Source of the DNA: Hanamia caeni
GTDB lineage: Bacteria; Bacteroidota; Bacteroidia; Chitinophagales; Chitinophagaceae
Reading direction: 5' to 3'
Length of the DNA stretch: 64,000 bases
Assembly: GCF_003721595.1 (NCBI RefSeq)
Contig: NZ_RJJR01000002.1
Location: 62,001-126,000, forward strand
The notes under the pieces are model-generated. The model searched no databases. It was not told where the DNA came from and saw nothing but the letters and a program-made list of their open reading frames with translations. Shown here one piece after another: positions 28,639-38,231 of this stretch. Every line of letters starts with the position of its first letter. Positions within the stretch are counted from its first letter, which is position 1. The translations under genes and the position numbers were made by a program.

Positions 28639-29535
28639 ATGGATAACATCAGAAGATTTGAAACCATCAATGATTATAATATATTCAACAATAATGAAAC
28701 ACTGCACCCACTGGTGAGTGTTATTGACTTGTCAAAAGCAAATCCGCGGCAAGGCTCCAAAATGTATTTTGGATTCTACACCATTTTTTTAAAAGACGTA
28801 AAATGTGGCGATTTGGTTTATGGACGCCACACTTATGATTACCAGGAAGGCACGTTAGTTTTTCTCGCACCGGGACAAGTGGCTGGTGTGAACAGCAATG
28901 GAGAAACCTATCAGCCAAAAGGTTATGCACTCGTGTTTGATGCTGATTTCATTCATGGAACACCTCTTGGAAAACACATTCAGGATTATACTTTTTTTAG
29001 TTACCAATCAAACGAGGCATTACATTTATCAGAGCGTGAAAGAAAAATTGTGTTGGATTGTTTTTCAAAGATTGAATATGAACTGGAACATGCCATTGAC
29101 AAGCACAGTAAAACCCTAATATTGGATAATATTGAGCTTTTTCTGAACTATTGTGTTCGTTTTTATGACCGCCAGTTTATTACCCGTGATAATGTACACA
29201 AAGGAATTTTAGAAAGATTTGAGACTTTGTTGAATGAATATTTTTTATCTGATAAACCTCAATCAATTGGTTTGCCTTCTGTGGCTTCCTGCGCAGATGA
29301 ATTGCACTTGTCTCCAGGTTATTTTGGCGACCTGGTAAAAAAAGAAACCGGCAAAACCGCGCAGGAATATATACAAGCAAAAGTGATTGATGTCGCGAAA
29401 GAAAGGATATTTGACCAAAGCAAATCAATCAGCCAAATTGCTTATGAACTTGGTTTTAAATATCCGCAGCATTTTACGCGATTATTCAAGCAACGGGTGG
29501 GGCAGTCGCCGAATGAATACCGGATTATGAATTAG
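28639..29535 (+). CDS. AraC-family transcriptional regulator
   Basis: The 298-residue protein has an N-terminal cupin-like sensing region (about 25-135, with EGTLVFLAPGQVAGV) and a C-terminal AraC DNA-binding domain with two helix-turn-helix units. The first is in SCADELHLSPGYFGDLVKKETG and the second ends with the family signature ISQIAYELGFKYPQHFTRLFKQRVGQSPNEYR. It is transcribed away from the aldo/keto reductase-cupin array and most likely controls it through the direct repeat at 28542-28572. The ligand is unknown. It is the only plus-strand gene in the left half of the element. Confidence 0.92.
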   Translation: MDNIRRFETINDYNIFNNNETLHPLVSVIDLSKANPRQGSKMYFGFYTIFLKDVKCGDLVYGRHTYDYQEGTLVFLAPGQVAGVNSNGETYQPKGYALVFDADFIHGTPLGKHIQDYTFFSYQSNEALHLSERERKIVLDCFSKIEYELEHAIDKHSKTLILDNIELFLNYCVRFYDRQFITRDNVHKGILERFETLLNEYFLSDKPQSIGLPSVASCADELHLSPGYFGDLVKKETGKTAQEYIQAKVIDVAKERIFDQSKSISQIAYELGFKYPQHFTRLFKQRVGQSPNEYRIMN

Positions 29536-29666
29536 ATGAATTAATAGTGGGGGTAGACTTAAACCAATTTGCCAAGTAATTAAAGAACCAGGTAGTGACA
29601 AAAATCTTTTGTATCAAGCTAAAGAAAATTGTTAATCACATAAGAAACGGTAACGAAAAAACCATT

Positions 29667-30230
29667 TCATTTTTTATTTATCTTTTTCTTTTCACCAGCA
29701 AGCCGATTCATCTTCTCTTGTTCAGCAATTTCATGTTCCGCCCGCAGAACCTCGTTTGTAAAACCGTCCTTATCAAGATTGTACAAACTATCTGTGCGAT
29801 AAATGATTTTTAATAGACTCGCATTACCGTTCGCTTTCCAAAATCTATATTTCATATCATTGGCTTCAAATTGCTTTTTTTCAATGTGGCAATTCATCCA
29901 TCCATAAGCACATAATAATAAAATGATGAATAGGCTAAGGCTGATCCATATATGCTTATGAAAATGATGAATATGCTTAACCTGATTTTGTTCAGGATGA
30001 GTCAAGTTGAGTCTTAAAGTATTTATTTGATTTGATAGATTAGTTACACAATCAGTGTTTCTTCTGACTTCGGAATTAAGCTCCATCAATTCCGATTGAA
30101 CTGATTTAATTAGCGTTTCTAATGCATTTAGTGATTCGCAATCTTTAGCCGGATGACTTTGTTTTAGTAAAGCAATTTCCAAAGTTTCCAGCTTCTCTAT
30201 AATTGTTTTTAATAATACCTCATTCATCAA
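29667..30230 (-). CDS. Membrane protein of the mobilization region, unknown function
   Basis: I do not recognise a defined family. The 187-residue protein starts with coiled-coil-like helices (about 5-75). One transmembrane helix follows (about 96-112, ISLSLFIILLLCAYGW), preceded by a His-rich stretch, then a charged C-terminal helix ending in KKKINKK. It lies 12 bases after the relaxase gene stops, in the same direction, so it belongs to the mobilization operon. Proteins of this shape often follow relaxase genes in elements of this phylum; a role at the membrane during transfer is a reasonable guess. Confidence 0.6.
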   Translation of the reverse strand: MMNEVLLKTIIEKLETLEIALLKQSHPAKDCESLNALETLIKSVQSELMELNSEVRRNTDCVTNLSNQINTLRLNLTHPEQNQVKHIHHFHKHIWISLSLFIILLLCAYGWMNCHIEKKQFEANDMKYRFWKANGNASLLKIIYRTDSLYNLDKDGFTNEVLRAEHEIAEQEKMNRLAGEKKKINKK

Positions 30231-30242
30231 AATCTATTTAAA

Positions 30243-31184
30243 TTATGGATGCAAACGGTTTGATTTTTTCTTCTTCCCTTTTTTACCTAATTTCCATTGA
30301 TAGGGAAGTGGTTGATTATTTTCGTGTGGATTGATTACCGGTAGCAAAATATTGATGTCTTTACCTAATGATTTTTTATTTTCAGTGATAAAGTTTTCTT
30401 CGCTATTCCGATTTAAATTTGAAGTGGCGAGTAAGGGCTTAATTGATGTCTGTAATTCTTTCTTACAAATTGCTTTTTCAAGATTCTTTACAGAGAATTT
30501 TCTATCAATTTCGCTGCCTTTATATTTGAAATTTCCAATTTTAAAACTGATGCCCTGTAACTCTTTTGTTTGCCCTTTGTATTTGTATAATGTTTCAATA
30601 TTTTTTACGGCTAATTTTTCTTTTAGGTTGTCAAGGCTTTTACTTTGAGGTAGCATTTCCAAAATCGTCTGGTAAATAATATAACGGTTCGCTTCTTTCT
30701 CATTTAACTGTTCCAGATGAGTATGAGATAAATCTTTTGAAATCGCTTCTTTTAATCCATATTTAAGTGTCATCTCCTGGGCAACTTTCTTGCCTTGTAA
30801 ACCTATCCAATTGTCTTTGATTGTTTCGCCTTTATTGTTGACAAGATTAGCAATGATATGCAGATGAGAATGATCTTTATCGATGTGCTTAGTGATAGAA
30901 AACTGGGTATCTGAAACGTTCATTTTTTGTAAATATTGGTGTGCTATTTCTATCATTTTTTTATCCTCAATTTTTTCTCCTGGATAGAAACTTAGAATGC
31001 CGTGAAAAACAGCTTTTGAAAGAGTAGGTCTTAAAGAATGCTGCCTGTCAAAATCTTCAGACATTAATTTCCAGTCATAATCTCTGACACCTTCAGCATC
31101 CAGAACCACGGCTCTTTTTTGATCCCTGCACACGTATCTGCACACTCCTGAAAATGTTTTTCCTATGATCACTTTGCTTATCAT
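30243..31184 (-). CDS. Relaxase (MOBP-type mobilization nuclease)
   Basis: The 313-residue protein has a relaxase domain in its first 180 residues. A candidate catalytic Tyr is in GVCRYVCRD. The HxH metal motif is in DKDHSHLHIIAN, and the following NLVNNKGETI is typical of Bacteroidota mobilization proteins. The C-terminal third is basic and ends in KKGKKKKSNR, probably for DNA contact. It should nick the element's oriT and lead the strand into a recipient. It overlaps the upstream MobC-like gene by 4 bases (ATGA), so they are translationally coupled. Confidence 0.88.
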   Translation of the reverse strand: MISKVIIGKTFSGVCRYVCRDQKRAVVLDAEGVRDYDWKLMSEDFDRQHSLRPTLSKAVFHGILSFYPGEKIEDKKMIEIAHQYLQKMNVSDTQFSITKHIDKDHSHLHIIANLVNNKGETIKDNWIGLQGKKVAQEMTLKYGLKEAISKDLSHTHLEQLNEKEANRYIIYQTILEMLPQSKSLDNLKEKLAVKNIETLYKYKGQTKELQGISFKIGNFKYKGSEIDRKFSVKNLEKAICKKELQTSIKPLLATSNLNRNSEENFITENKKSLGKDINILLPVINPHENNQPLPYQWKLGKKGKKKKSNRLHP

Positions 31185-31606
31185 CTTTTGAGTTTCTCTA
31201 ATAGTTCATCAATGGAATTTTTGTATTTTTCAAACATCAGTACTGCTGTTAAAAATCCTTCCTGGTGGCCCTTCTTTGTCAGTTGATTTAAGTTGTTGGC
31301 CATGCCTATTAATTGCCTGACAAATTGCCTTTCTTCCTCATCCAACAGTGGTTTTATTTTTCCATTTATGGCCGTTTGCCGGATGAATAAAGAAATCCCA
31401 ATTCCGGCTTTTGCGGCATTCTGTTTTACCACATAAAATTCCGCTTTGGTAAATCTTACTCCTTTTACAATGTCTCTTTTCACCGGCTTTTTCGGCCTGC
31501 CTCCGGGATGCTTTGTTATGGTTTCTTCACTTGTCATTTTCCTCTGCAATTTCTTTTGCGACCAACGGGAGAAAAAGCAAGCTGGGTTTTTGTGCAACAA
31601 AAACAC
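31181..31606 (-). CDS. MobC-like relaxosome accessory protein
   Basis: The 141-residue protein contains a ribbon-helix-helix-like start (KRDIVKGVRFTKAEFYVVKQNAAKAGIGISLFIRQTAING) and the MobC signature EERQFVRQLIGMANNLNQLTKKG. This is the plasmid mobilization accessory family that binds oriT and assists the relaxase. The start may lie at residue 24 (MTSEETITKHPGGRPKK), since the residues before it are Ser/Lys-rich and not conserved in type. It overlaps the relaxase by 4 bases. oriT is expected nearby, most likely just upstream, but I could not mark a nick site. Confidence 0.85.
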   Translation of the reverse strand: MFLLHKNPACFFSRWSQKKLQRKMTSEETITKHPGGRPKKPVKRDIVKGVRFTKAEFYVVKQNAAKAGIGISLFIRQTAINGKIKPLLDEEERQFVRQLIGMANNLNQLTKKGHQEGFLTAVLMFEKYKNSIDELLEKLKR

Positions 31607-31624
31607 CGCTTGCTTAGAAAGATT

Positions 31625-32563
31625 TTAAAGGCGCCTATGCACAGACGGCCTTACATTCTTTTGCATTTTCAACCTCCCAAAATTGCTTAACCAGTCATTT
31701 AAATCTTTATAGCCTTTGTAAAGCTTGCTTTCATCTTTAAAGTTTGGAGATCTCTTTAAAGCCTGTTTTGTATTTTTTCTGCCGGCTTCATCCTGGTCTA
31801 AATACAGATGGATACTTTGATGTTTTTCCATTAAAAGAAGACTTCTTTCGAAAAAGGAAAGGGAATTTAAAACGAGAAAATTTGTCAGTTTCTGCTGCTG
31901 ATTTTGATGAATGGTTTGATAGCTCATGAAATCAAAAAAGCCTTCAAAAACGGTTACCTTATTTGCTCCATTATCCAGGTAAGTAATGTATTTTGGAGAA
32001 CTGCTTCCTTTAAAATATTCGTTGCGTAATTCATATCCGCCTGCATTATTTTTAAATCCGATTGCGATGTATGTTTTGTCGTTGCTAACATTAGTAAATT
32101 GAATTTCATAACAGTATTTATTGGCAATATTTTTTTCTATTTTTCTTTGCTTCAAATAGCGGCAAAGTATGGGGTTTTGTATGGGCTGCTTTGCGGCTAT
32201 TATCCTTATCGCCGTTTCTCTCGTATCGTCCGGGAAAGTATTGTGCTCATACGAGTGGAACGGCGGTCTGTTACAACTGTTTTGAAAAAGATTTCGCCCT
32301 TGAAAAAAAGAAAGATTTTGTAGCGCTTCTGCTACATTATTACAATGGTAATATTCTATTGTAAAATCCACCAGCGTTCCTCCTTTCCCGAGGCCGTGAT
32401 CATACCAGACATTTTTGTTCCGGTTAATTTTAAAGGATGGCTCTTTTTCATCTCTTAAAGGAGAATGGTACCAATAATCATTGCCTCTGATCTTTGACGG
32501 TTCATGTCCTATGGAATGCAGGTAATCCACCAGGTCAATTTGATTGGCTTGTTCACAGTTCAT
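31625..32563 (-). CDS. Toprim/CHC2-type DNA primase of the element
   Basis: The 312-residue protein has a CHC2-like N-terminus (NDYWYHSPLRDEKEPSFKINRNKNVWYDHG, split here by family comparison). The zinc cysteines are not preserved. A Toprim domain follows, with the glutamate motif in VTVFEGFFDFMSY and the DxD motif in IHLYLDQDEAGRKN. It should make primers for replication of the transferred strand. In elements of this phylum it usually stands between the excisionase-like gene and the mob genes, as here. Confidence 0.85.
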   Translation of the reverse strand: MNCEQANQIDLVDYLHSIGHEPSKIRGNDYWYHSPLRDEKEPSFKINRNKNVWYDHGLGKGGTLVDFTIEYYHCNNVAEALQNLSFFQGRNLFQNSCNRPPFHSYEHNTFPDDTRETAIRIIAAKQPIQNPILCRYLKQRKIEKNIANKYCYEIQFTNVSNDKTYIAIGFKNNAGGYELRNEYFKGSSSPKYITYLDNGANKVTVFEGFFDFMSYQTIHQNQQQKLTNFLVLNSLSFFERSLLLMEKHQSIHLYLDQDEAGRKNTKQALKRSPNFKDESKLYKGYKDLNDWLSNFGRLKMQKNVRPSVHRRL

Positions 32564-32573
32564 TGCTACACAT

Positions 32574-32876
32574 TTAATGGTGATTAATTCCTTTTGAGGT
32601 TAAAGGTTTGCCCTGTCCACTTATTAAATTTTCTATCTCTGCACGCAAACTTTTCAGCTTTTTTTGTCTCAGCCATTCATAAAGTGTTGGCTTGGATACC
32701 TGGAAAATTTCACAGACATCTGATGGTTTCAGTAAAGTTTTTTCCGGTAAGTGATTGTTGGGTGGGGAGATTTTTTGCTGGGTTAATTTTTCAGCAATTA
32801 CGTCTTCGATGATAATTTTGATTTGTTTCCAAAACTCGCTGGGAGCTATTGGAAACAGCATAGGTGTTTCTTCCAT
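32574..32876 (-). CDS. Excisionase-like helix-turn-helix protein
   Basis: The 100-residue protein has a central winged-helix/MerR-like HTH (LLKPSDVCEIFQVSKPTLYEWLRQKKLKS, two adjacent helices) of the HTH_17/excisionase group. The expected wing after KKLKS is replaced by a polar tail, so the C-terminus may have diverged or shifted frame. It begins the minus-strand operon of primase and mob genes. A likely role is in excision and in controlling this operon. Confidence 0.78.
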   Translation of the reverse strand: MEETPMLFPIAPSEFWKQIKIIIEDVIAEKLTQQKISPPNNHLPEKTLLKPSDVCEIFQVSKPTLYEWLRQKKLKSLRAEIENLISGQGKPLTSKGINHH

Positions 32877-32946
32877 ACTTCTTCATTTTCGTGTTCACAA
32901 ATAGAAATCCTGAGTCAAATTTAATTAAGCTGATTAATATTATTAA

Positions 32947-32971
32947 TACCTCATTAAATTTTGATGAGGTA
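32947..32971. promoter_or_regulatory. Inverted repeat upstream of the excisionase-primase-mob operon
   Basis: A perfect 8-bp inverted repeat (TACCTCAT and ATGAGGTA, 9-nt spacer) lies 71 bases before the operon's start codon in an A/T-rich gap (32877-33262) that holds no coding frame. It could be an operator or part of an origin. Confidence 0.45.
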
Positions 32972-33262
32972 CCTGTAAGTCCTTGTTAACAGAAGGATCA
33001 GCGATTAGTAATAAATACTACCAGTATGGAGTAAAATGAAATTAAGGTAAGAAAAGTTTTACTAAGGTTTGGGAATTTTTATTGCTAATAATAATTTAAA
33101 AAATTAACAAAAAATGATTGCTGTCATCTACGATTTACCATAATTAAATACGCGCACGCCTTCATTCGATTAAAGATTCCATACTTTGTGCATGACTAAA
33201 TTCCTTTTTGAGATTTAAAGGATTATGGTAACAACCAGTAGTGCCCGCAATTAAATTGCTAA

Positions 33263-36200
33263 TCAAACTAATCTATCCTCTAACGTTCCTTTCCAAACGG
33301 TGAACCCACTTTTTGCATCAGTATAATCGTGAACAATCCGGCTAAAATTGTAATCCTCTTTTCTAATATAATTTGGTTTGCCAGTAGTTTTTATTTCCTG
33401 GAGTATAGTTTCAATTTCTTTTAATCCTTGTCTAAGGGCATCCATTGATTTTTCAAAATGCCAGATGTAAGTGGCCTCTTCACTATTGAGAGTCTCCCAA
33501 ATTATATGGTACTTTTTATTTCCATCGAGCAAAAACAAAAAAGAAAAGGGAGTAAGAATAAATCTGATTTTGAGAACTGATGACAAGTGTTGTGATGAAA
33601 GATATTTGAGTTGATAATAATGCTTTGAATTCTTTATTTTGAGCAAGTCATCAATTAAATCCCCCTCTGATTTAAATATTTTTCCAACAACATTTTTTTC
33701 TTTTGGAAGTAAATCCTCAAAAGTATTCAAAGCCGATGATTCTTCCGGATTTCCTTTGAAAGTCAGCATCTCTCTTTTCACAAATTCAAAACGTACATTA
33801 TCAATAATGCTACTGTTTATTTTATCAATATCATCAGAACTTGCAGACACATTAATAATTTCATTTCCCTTATAATGAATTTCAATTTCAACACAAATTA
33901 ATTTCTTCTTCAAAATTTTAATGAAATAACTTTTAATTACTTCAAATTCCGACCGAATATTCAGGTTCTCAATTTCAAAAGTAATTTCCAGATTCAATTC
34001 TTCAACAAATAAAGGGAAGGAAATACGCCCTGCTAAAAATTGCAATTTATTGAATGGGACTTTCATGGTTCGCGACAGTTTTTTGGGAATTGGATTAACT
34101 GCGATTCCGCGATTGATAATTGGCTTTGCTTCTTGTATAATTGGATTATTTTGAAGGACTGTGGCGAGTAATAAGCGAGCGGTATCAATAGCGCGGAATT
34201 TAATTTTATCAATTATTAAAAACTGTAAATAAGTTTGTTTACTGGCAGGCGTTTCCGGTTTCGCATGATAATTAATAATTTCTGCTGTAAGCTCGCCACT
34301 CTCTTCATCATAAGCCAGTACCCTGACCTTCCATATAATTCCTTCTTTAAACTTTTCTACTTCCATAGGTAAATCCAGGCAGTTAATGGATAAAGGAAAT
34401 TCCAGTGAGTTTATATAAACTTTTTGCTCATCAAATAGCAGGATTAGTTCTTCAAATCTTTGTAACTGCCCGGTATTCAATAATCTTTTATAGTACCGGT
34501 TTCTTTGCCTGAATTGCTTTTCCAGGTAATCAATACAAATATCCCTGTAATCATAAATAACAGGAGTAATTTCTCCACGTTGCACTCTGCCTATGTATTG
34601 TATTAATTTGCCCTCGAAAGCAAAGGGATGAGCCAAGATTAAACAGTCCAGATTATCCAGGTCGGTTCCTTCGCCAAAGAACTGCCCTGTGGAAATCAAA
34701 ACCTGGAAGTGTCCATCTCTGATTTGTTTAAGTTTTGAATTTCTTGCTGATACTGCATCTTCTCCTGAAATGGTTATTACTTCATATTGGTTTTTCAGAT
34801 ACTGATATAAAACCTCTATGTGAGCTTTTCTTTCTGTGAGTACCAATATTTTCTTACCGGTATTTACTTCCCTTTTAATGTCCTCAATGATCAGTTGGTT
34901 TCTTGCAGAATCATGAATGAGTATCTGGTGAAGTGTTTCAGGCTTATCTGTTCTATAATCAAACGGAATAAGTAAATCCGTTTCCCTGATAATTACTGAT
35001 ACCTTTTTAGAAGACAGAGAATCTTCTGCAGGAAATCTTACTTCATGAATAACATCGCCGATATAAATGAAGATAAGTTTTTCATCATTGTTTTTTCTGA
35101 CCGGCGTAGCAGTTAACCCGTATAAATAATAGGAAGAGAAATGCCTGATCACTTCTCTGAATGTTTTAGCAGGAATATGATGACATTCATCAATAACGAT
35201 TAATCCAAACGAATTAAAGACATCGTTTGTTGTGTCAATAGCAGCAAGGCTTTGAATCATCGCAACGGTTATATGTGTACCAATTTTTTGTTGACCTGGA
35301 GCTATTTTTCCAATAAACGCTTCAGCAATTCCAAGAAAAGATTGAATACGTTCCACCCATTGATCAAATAGCTGTTTTCGATGGACAATGATTAAAGCTG
35401 GTCGTCTTTTCTTTGCTACAATGGCCAGCGCCATGATGGTTTTGCCGGAACCGGGAGGAGCGACTATAATCCCTATTTCTTTTTTGTCTGTTATATTAAC
35501 TGTCTGCTGCTGATACTCATACAAAGATGCTTTAAATGAGAAATGGACTTCAGTAAGTTTCTTCCGTTCATCAATCAGATGATACTTAATTTTTTTCTCA
35601 TTACAAAAACGTAGCAATCTGCCAATAAAACCTCTTGGTAATAAAACAAGGCCTTCTTTTTCTTCCAGCATTTTGAAATAAGGCTGAATTGAAAATGTGT
35701 TTTTGCCCAACTTCTTTTTTATGATATAATCGGAATTTAAAAAATTGAGCTTCTCTCTTAAAAAGATTATTAACTCGGGAGTAAGTTGTTTTCTTTGAAT
35801 TAAAATCTGTTTGTTTAATATTATTGGAATTCCATTTTGATCTGCTAAAATTGGTATAGAATTTACCGGCACATTTGATTCTGTTGAATTGTCTATTTTA
35901 TACAGAATGTTATCTAAATGCTCAACGGAAACTCTCTGGACGTTTTCTAAAAGGTTAAACTGGTCTTCAAAAGGCATCTCATTAGCAGGATCAATAAAAC
36001 ATGAATTTTTGTTTTCCAATGCTTTTCCCTGAAGGGGTAATGCGATGAGGTTTCCGAGTCCCTTACCTGAATGGTAATCCTGGTTGGGAAAAAGCCTGTC
36101 ATAATTCGAATTTTTATCGAAAGCTGAAATGATACCGGCAATCTCCAAAATATGTAAAATTATTTTCCTGCTTTTATACGCTGGGTAAGCAGATTCGAAG

Positions 36201-36631
36201 AAAATCCACACATGGCCGCCTTTTCCGCTTCGTGAGCGTTCAAGGTAACAGGGAAGCCGATGAATGTCGCACGCTTTAATAAAAAATCTGCACTCCTCGA
36301 TCCAGCTTTTTTTACTGGATAGGCTTTCATCAAAATCGGCAACAATAAACCAGGAAGTATTATCGGGTAATAAGGGATAAAGCCCGATTACTTCTTTCCC
36401 CGCGAGGTGATTCACAATTCTTTCCTCAGTAAGATTTGAAAATCTTTTATCGGCGAAATCTTTTAAAGTACCACCTCTTGCTTTATGTTTTGAAAATTCA
36501 TTCCAATTCAAATCATAAACAGGCATATATCCACTTTTGCCATCCTTTTCCCATCGAATGGCAAACACATCTTCTCTGCCTTTGAAAAGAGAAAGGAAAA
36601 TTTGTATGTTATCATTGGAAGAATGTGGCAT
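33263..36631 (-). CDS. AEP-TOTE primase-like domain fused to SF2 helicase
   Basis: About 1122 residues from the ATG at 36631; a start 16 codons upstream is open but adds only a hydrophobic stub. The first 250 residues match the archaeo-eukaryotic primase domain of TOTE conflict systems: FKGREDVFAIRWEKDGKSGY, catalytic-type acidic pair in FIVADFDES, the His strand RSGKGGHVWIFF, and NLIALPLQGKALE. Then comes an SF2 helicase core: APPGSGKT (Walker A), VIDECHHIP, GLTATPVRK, and QYIGRVQRGE (motif VI). The last 330 residues have no family I recognise. In known TOTE loci such proteins are thought to act against, or in favour of, mobile DNA. Here it could serve element replication or exclusion of rivals. 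Confidence 0.82.
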   Translation of the reverse strand: MPHSSNDNIQIFLSLFKGREDVFAIRWEKDGKSGYMPVYDLNWNEFSKHKARGGTLKDFADKRFSNLTEERIVNHLAGKEVIGLYPLLPDNTSWFIVADFDESLSSKKSWIEECRFFIKACDIHRLPCYLERSRSGKGGHVWIFFESAYPAYKSRKIILHILEIAGIISAFDKNSNYDRLFPNQDYHSGKGLGNLIALPLQGKALENKNSCFIDPANEMPFEDQFNLLENVQRVSVEHLDNILYKIDNSTESNVPVNSIPILADQNGIPIILNKQILIQRKQLTPELIIFLREKLNFLNSDYIIKKKLGKNTFSIQPYFKMLEEKEGLVLLPRGFIGRLLRFCNEKKIKYHLIDERKKLTEVHFSFKASLYEYQQQTVNITDKKEIGIIVAPPGSGKTIMALAIVAKKRRPALIIVHRKQLFDQWVERIQSFLGIAEAFIGKIAPGQQKIGTHITVAMIQSLAAIDTTNDVFNSFGLIVIDECHHIPAKTFREVIRHFSSYYLYGLTATPVRKNNDEKLIFIYIGDVIHEVRFPAEDSLSSKKVSVIIRETDLLIPFDYRTDKPETLHQILIHDSARNQLIIEDIKREVNTGKKILVLTERKAHIEVLYQYLKNQYEVITISGEDAVSARNSKLKQIRDGHFQVLISTGQFFGEGTDLDNLDCLILAHPFAFEGKLIQYIGRVQRGEITPVIYDYRDICIDYLEKQFRQRNRYYKRLLNTGQLQRFEELILLFDEQKVYINSLEFPLSINCLDLPMEVEKFKEGIIWKVRVLAYDEESGELTAEIINYHAKPETPASKQTYLQFLIIDKIKFRAIDTARLLLATVLQNNPIIQEAKPIINRGIAVNPIPKKLSRTMKVPFNKLQFLAGRISFPLFVEELNLEITFEIENLNIRSEFEVIKSYFIKILKKKLICVEIEIHYKGNEIINVSASSDDIDKINSSIIDNVRFEFVKREMLTFKGNPEESSALNTFEDLLPKEKNVVGKIFKSEGDLIDDLLKIKNSKHYYQLKYLSSQHLSSVLKIRFILTPFSFLFLLDGNKKYHIIWETLNSEEATYIWHFEKSMDALRQGLKEIETILQEIKTTGKPNYIRKEDYNFSRIVHDYTDAKSGFTVWKGTLEDRLV

Positions 36632-36679
36632 ATCTGGAAATAAAAATATCCGCGAAGCTAAAGTATAGGAGATAATCAA

Positions 36680-37107
36680 GATTAAAGCTAAACTCTATTT
36701 TAAAAAAATATATAATGAAGAATAAAAAAACTTATAAACGCTTGCAATATAAAATAACTGCAAACCTCTGTCCAATCCACTAGAGCCTTTTTGTTTTGTT
36801 ATATTAGGTAGCCGAGATACTAAAGACAGAGGAAGGCCGCAGGAATGCGTAACTGATCTCCAGTTTATTTTCTTATTGAATTGTCAGCGTTAGGCCTTTA
36901 TTTGGACCCAGACGTAAGTGCGCCTGACTCGAATTGGGAAAACCGGTATCTTTAAGTTTAAATGAAATCATATAATTTAATAAGGACCTTAGTTCAAAAC
37001 GAAGGGCAATAAAACAACTACCGATGATAGTGGTGAAAGAGTTTCAACAACAGAAATAGACGTTAACATCGGAAATTGTTTTAAGCGAAATATTTATAGA
37101 GTAAGAA
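36680..37107. other. Intergenic region between the TOTE-type gene and YhcG
   Basis: About 430 A/T-rich bases between divergent genes. I see no gene, repeat array or clear promoter box in it. Confidence 0.4.
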
Positions 37108-38211
37108 ATGAGCAAGCAAAGAAATAATACACGCATTGACTTCGAGAACATTCTTTTATTAATTGAAGAAGCTCGTAATCGTGCATTTAGTAAAGTAAAC
37201 GCAGAATTGGTGATGCTATATTACCATGTTGGTAGTATTGTTGCTTTAAAAGTGAAAGAAGGGGTTTGGGGAGAAGGAACTATTGACCAGCTTGCTGAAT
37301 ATATTCAGATAAAACAACCGGGCTTAAGAGGTTTCAATCGCAGAGGACTTTACAGGATGAAACAGTTTTATGAAACCTATTCAGATCCCCAATTTCTGTT
37401 AGCAGTCCCAGATTCATTAAAAGGTGTTGTTGCCAGCAATACTTCAATTGTGACAACGATGTTGTCACAATTAGAGAAAAATTCAGAACCAAATCAGTTT
37501 GTGACAACCGTGTTGACACAAATACAATGGTCGGCTCATCTTCATATTCTTAATAAAACAAAATCACCGGAAGAAAAGATATTTTATTTGCTTCATGCCA
37601 TCAAAGAAAGGCTTTCAGTAAGGGAACTGGAACGTCAATTAAATGCTGCCGTTTATGAACGAACCATGTTATCTGATAAATCTGTGTCATCGGTGTTGAC
37701 CCAAATTCCACAGGGCGTTTTCAAAGACCCTTACATCTTCGAATTTCTCGATTTGCCTGATGTTCATTCAGAAAAAGATTTTGAACAGGCGCTTATAAAA
37801 AACCTGCAAAAATTTATCCTTGAAATAGGAAAAGGCTTTGCTTACATGGGGAACCAATTCAGATTGCAGGTGGGTAATAAAGATTATTATACCGACCTGC
37901 TTTTTTATCACCGTGACCTGCAATGCCTTGTATTGTTTGAATTGAAGATTGAAGAGTTTAAACCAGAATTTTTGGGTAAGCTTAATTTTTATCTCGAGGC
38001 ACTTGACCGTGATGTAAAAAGGCCACACGAGAACCATAGCATTGGCGTATTATTATGCAAAGGAAAAGATACGGAAGTAGTGGAATATGCAATGTCACGG
38101 AACTTATCAAAAGCAATGATTGCCGACTATGAAACTAAGCTGATTGATAAAACATCATTAGCCCGCAAATTGCATCAGTTGGCAGAACAGCTTACAAAAG
38201 AAATTGATTAA
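37108..38211 (+). CDS. YhcG/DUF1016-family PDDEXK nuclease
   Basis: The 367-residue protein has the DUF1016 N-terminal helical region (EARNRAFSKVNAELVMLYYHVGSIV, and RMKQFYETY) and a C-terminal nuclease-like domain. The PD-(D/E)xK pattern is read as the acidic residue in YYTDLLFYHRDL and the ExK in LVLFELKIEEF. The end reads RKLHQLAEQL. The family is found in defence islands, restriction-related loci and mobile elements; its target is not settled. A middle stretch repeats SVxTTxLxQ-like units (around residues 115-140 and 192-200). It is divergent from the TOTE-type helicase, and the two may form a defence pair (inference). Confidence 0.9.
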   Translation: MSKQRNNTRIDFENILLLIEEARNRAFSKVNAELVMLYYHVGSIVALKVKEGVWGEGTIDQLAEYIQIKQPGLRGFNRRGLYRMKQFYETYSDPQFLLAVPDSLKGVVASNTSIVTTMLSQLEKNSEPNQFVTTVLTQIQWSAHLHILNKTKSPEEKIFYLLHAIKERLSVRELERQLNAAVYERTMLSDKSVSSVLTQIPQGVFKDPYIFEFLDLPDVHSEKDFEQALIKNLQKFILEIGKGFAYMGNQFRLQVGNKDYYTDLLFYHRDLQCLVLFELKIEEFKPEFLGKLNFYLEALDRDVKRPHENHSIGVLLCKGKDTEVVEYAMSRNLSKAMIADYETKLIDKTSLARKLHQLAEQLTKEID

Positions 38212-38231
38212 TCTGTTATCTGCCCACTTAA

